The translations under genes were made by a program, and so were the position numbers. A stretch of 64,000 nt of DNA from Gluconacetobacter tumulicola (GTDB lineage: Bacteria > Pseudomonadota > Alphaproteobacteria > Acetobacterales > Acetobacteraceae). The stretch spans positions 62,001 through 126,000 of the forward strand of contig NZ_JABEQL010000009.1 in NCBI RefSeq assembly GCF_014174215.1, written 5' to 3'. Positions 62,533-64,000 of the stretch are shown piece by piece; positions within the stretch are counted from its first letter, which is position 1; each line of letters starts with the position of its first letter. The notes beneath the pieces are model-generated. The model did not search any database. It had not been told where the DNA came from and saw only the letters and a program-made list of their open reading frames with translations.

Positions 62533-63905
62533 GACTGACGGCTTTCCCGCAGTCTGGCCCACCTGTCCAGCCGTCGCGCGATTTCCGCTTCGAATCCCCG
62601 GCCCGTCGGGCGGTACAGCGCCTCACGCCGCATCTCGTCCGGAAAGTAGTTCTGGCCGGAAAATCCCTCTTCGGCATCGTGGTCGTATTCGTATCCCTTG
62701 CCATAGCCCAGCTCTTTCATCAGGCCGGTAGGCGCGTTCAGGATATGGGCCGGCGGCATCAGGCTGCCGGTCGCCTTCGCCAGCCGCCGCGCGGCCTTGT
62801 AGGCGGTATAGACGGCATTCGATTTCGGCGCCGTGCCCAGGTGCACGACCAGTTGCGCCAGCGCCAGTTCGCCCTCGGGCGAACCGAGTCGCTCGTATGT
62901 TTCCCACGCCGCCACGGCCAAAGGCAGCGCCTGCGGATCGGCCATGCCCACATCCTCGGCCGCGAAGCGGGTCAGCCGCCGGGCGATAAAGCGCGGGTCC
63001 TCCCCCCCTTCGAGCATGCGGGCGAACCAGTACAGCGCCGCATCGGGGTCGGACCCCCGCAGCGATTTATGCAGCGCCGAGATCAGATTGTAATGTTCCT
63101 CGCGGTCCTTGTCGTACAGCACCGCGCGCCGCGCCAGCAGGCTGGACAGGCCCTGCGCATCCAGCCTCCGGTCATCCGGCAGCGCCAGCACCTGCTCGAC
63201 CATGTTCAGCAGATAGCGCCCGTCGCCATCGGCCATCGCGCGCAGGGTCGCCCGCCCATCCGGCGTCAACGGCAGGGGCCGCCCGCACTCGGTTTCCGCC
63301 CGGCACAGCAACCGTTCCAGCGCCTCGTCATCCAGCCGGCGCAGCACCATCACCTGACAGCGCGAGAGCAACGCCCCATTCAGCGCGAAGGACGGGTTTT
63401 CGGTCGTCGCCCCCACCAGCACCACCGTCCCGTCCTCGACCACCGGCAGGAATCCATCCTGCTGGGCCCGATTGAAGCGATGGATCTCGTCCACGAACAA
63501 CAGCGTGCCCCGCCCCGTGCCGGCCCATTGCCGCGCATCGTCGAACACCCGCTTCAGATCCGCCACGCCGGAGAAAACAGCCGAAATCTGCACGAATCGC
63601 AGCCCCGCCGCATCGGCCAGCAGGCGGGCAATGGTCGTCTTGCCGACCCCCGGCCCACCCCACAGGATCAGGCTGGCCAGCGTGCCCCGGTCCAGCATCC
63701 GCCGCAGGGCACCCTCCGGCCCCAGCAGATGGTCCTGCCCCACCACCTCATCCAGCGAAGCCGGGCGCAGCCGGTCGGCCAGGGGCTGGGTACGCGGCGG
63801 CGCCGAACGCATGCGGCGCGCCCCGGCCGGGGCATCCCGCGCCTCCGGGGCTACCGGACCACCGAACAGATCCCCGCTTCCCCGTTCATCCCGCCTGCCT
63901 GCCAT
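62529..63905 (-). CDS. rarA: Replication-associated recombination protein RarA (MgsA)
   Basis: A clamp-loader-like AAA+ ATPase (458 aa) acting at stalled forks. PLADRLRPASLDEVVGQDHL starts the domain; Walker A is GGPGVGKTT, Walker B FVDEIHRFN, sensor 1 GATTENPSF. The C-terminal tetramerisation region (HILNAPTGLMKELGYGKGYE) is intact. ATG 63905 is preferred to the GTG at 63938. First of the rarA-rluC-asmA-atp12 operon. Confidence 0.93.
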   Translation of the reverse strand: MAGRRDERGSGDLFGGPVAPEARDAPAGARRMRSAPPRTQPLADRLRPASLDEVVGQDHLLGPEGALRRMLDRGTLASLILWGGPGVGKTTIARLLADAAGLRFVQISAVFSGVADLKRVFDDARQWAGTGRGTLLFVDEIHRFNRAQQDGFLPVVEDGTVVLVGATTENPSFALNGALLSRCQVMVLRRLDDEALERLLCRAETECGRPLPLTPDGRATLRAMADGDGRYLLNMVEQVLALPDDRRLDAQGLSSLLARRAVLYDKDREEHYNLISALHKSLRGSDPDAALYWFARMLEGGEDPRFIARRLTRFAAEDVGMADPQALPLAVAAWETYERLGSPEGELALAQLVVHLGTAPKSNAVYTAYKAARRLAKATGSLMPPAHILNAPTGLMKELGYGKGYEYDHDAEEGFSGQNYFPDEMRREALYRPTGRGFEAEIARRLDRWARLRESRQS

Positions 63906-64000
63906 GCCACCCTGCCCGCCCGTCTCGCACCTGCCCACCCATCCGATATCACGGACACAGTCATCGACAGAAATGGGATCGCCGCACGGCGAATGCCATA

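Overview
The window is a high-GC alphaproteobacterial chromosome segment, most likely from an acetic acid bacterium close to Gluconacetobacter. The evidence is the fused BcsA-BcsB cellulose synthase with BcsC, BcsD and a GH8 endoglucanase, the dusB-ntrB-ntrC-ntrY-ntrX-hfq-hflX nitrogen-regulation and RNA-chaperone string, and the rpsT-dnaA-dnaN-recF-gyrB replication string. The species is inferred; no rRNA or other species marker is present.

Layout. 1-9.7 kb: partial glmU, gph, a DUF3108-like secreted protein, then gyrB, recF, dnaN, dnaA and rpsT, all on the minus strand except gph. 10.1-13.5 kb: mutM diverges from ubiE-coaBC-dut. 13.6-16.7 kb: a two-gene ABC importer (fused double permease, ATPase with a long C-terminal extension). 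16.7-22.9 kb: msrA, valS, a small secreted protein, tolC and a Pcm-like methyltransferase on the minus strand. 23.05 kb: tRNA-Cys.

23.4-37.3 kb is the accessory region: a cellulose secretion locus on the minus strand between tRNA-Cys and tRNA-Glu, whose 3' ends both face inward. In transcription order it holds an acyltransferase-3 membrane protein, a GH8 endoglucanase, a 483-bp AT-rich gap, a small Pro/Ser-rich protein (BcsP/BcsO/BcsH-like by position), BcsQ, the BcsAB fusion, BcsC, BcsD and an SGNH hydrolase, closed by a perfect 18-bp-stem terminator. The core genes overlap by 4 bp and look translationally coupled. The set mixes elements of crystalline-cellulose operons (BcsD, GH8), BcsQ-type operons, and an acyltransferase/SGNH pair of the kind found in the second (bcsX/bcsY) operon of Komagataeibacter. 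It may therefore make a structured and possibly acylated cellulose.

37.4-64 kb is mostly housekeeping: tRNA-Glu, a small membrane protein, rluD, a structured RNA leader and rpoH, purA, hisZ, serC, tRNA-Leu, argC, mazG, an inositol-monophosphatase-family protein, hflX, hfq, ntrX, ntrY, ntrC, ntrB, dusB, ispDF, a 70-aa tail-anchored protein, and a compact rarA-rluC-asmA-atp12 operon.

A dispersed palindromic repeat family runs through the window. Three full copies (163-168 bp) share an internal core; two of them flank mazG in inverted orientation, and one of these has a 5-bp flanking duplication. Four short derivatives (about 50-62 bp) sit at or within a few bases of stop codons (gph, gyrB, valS, endoglucanase).
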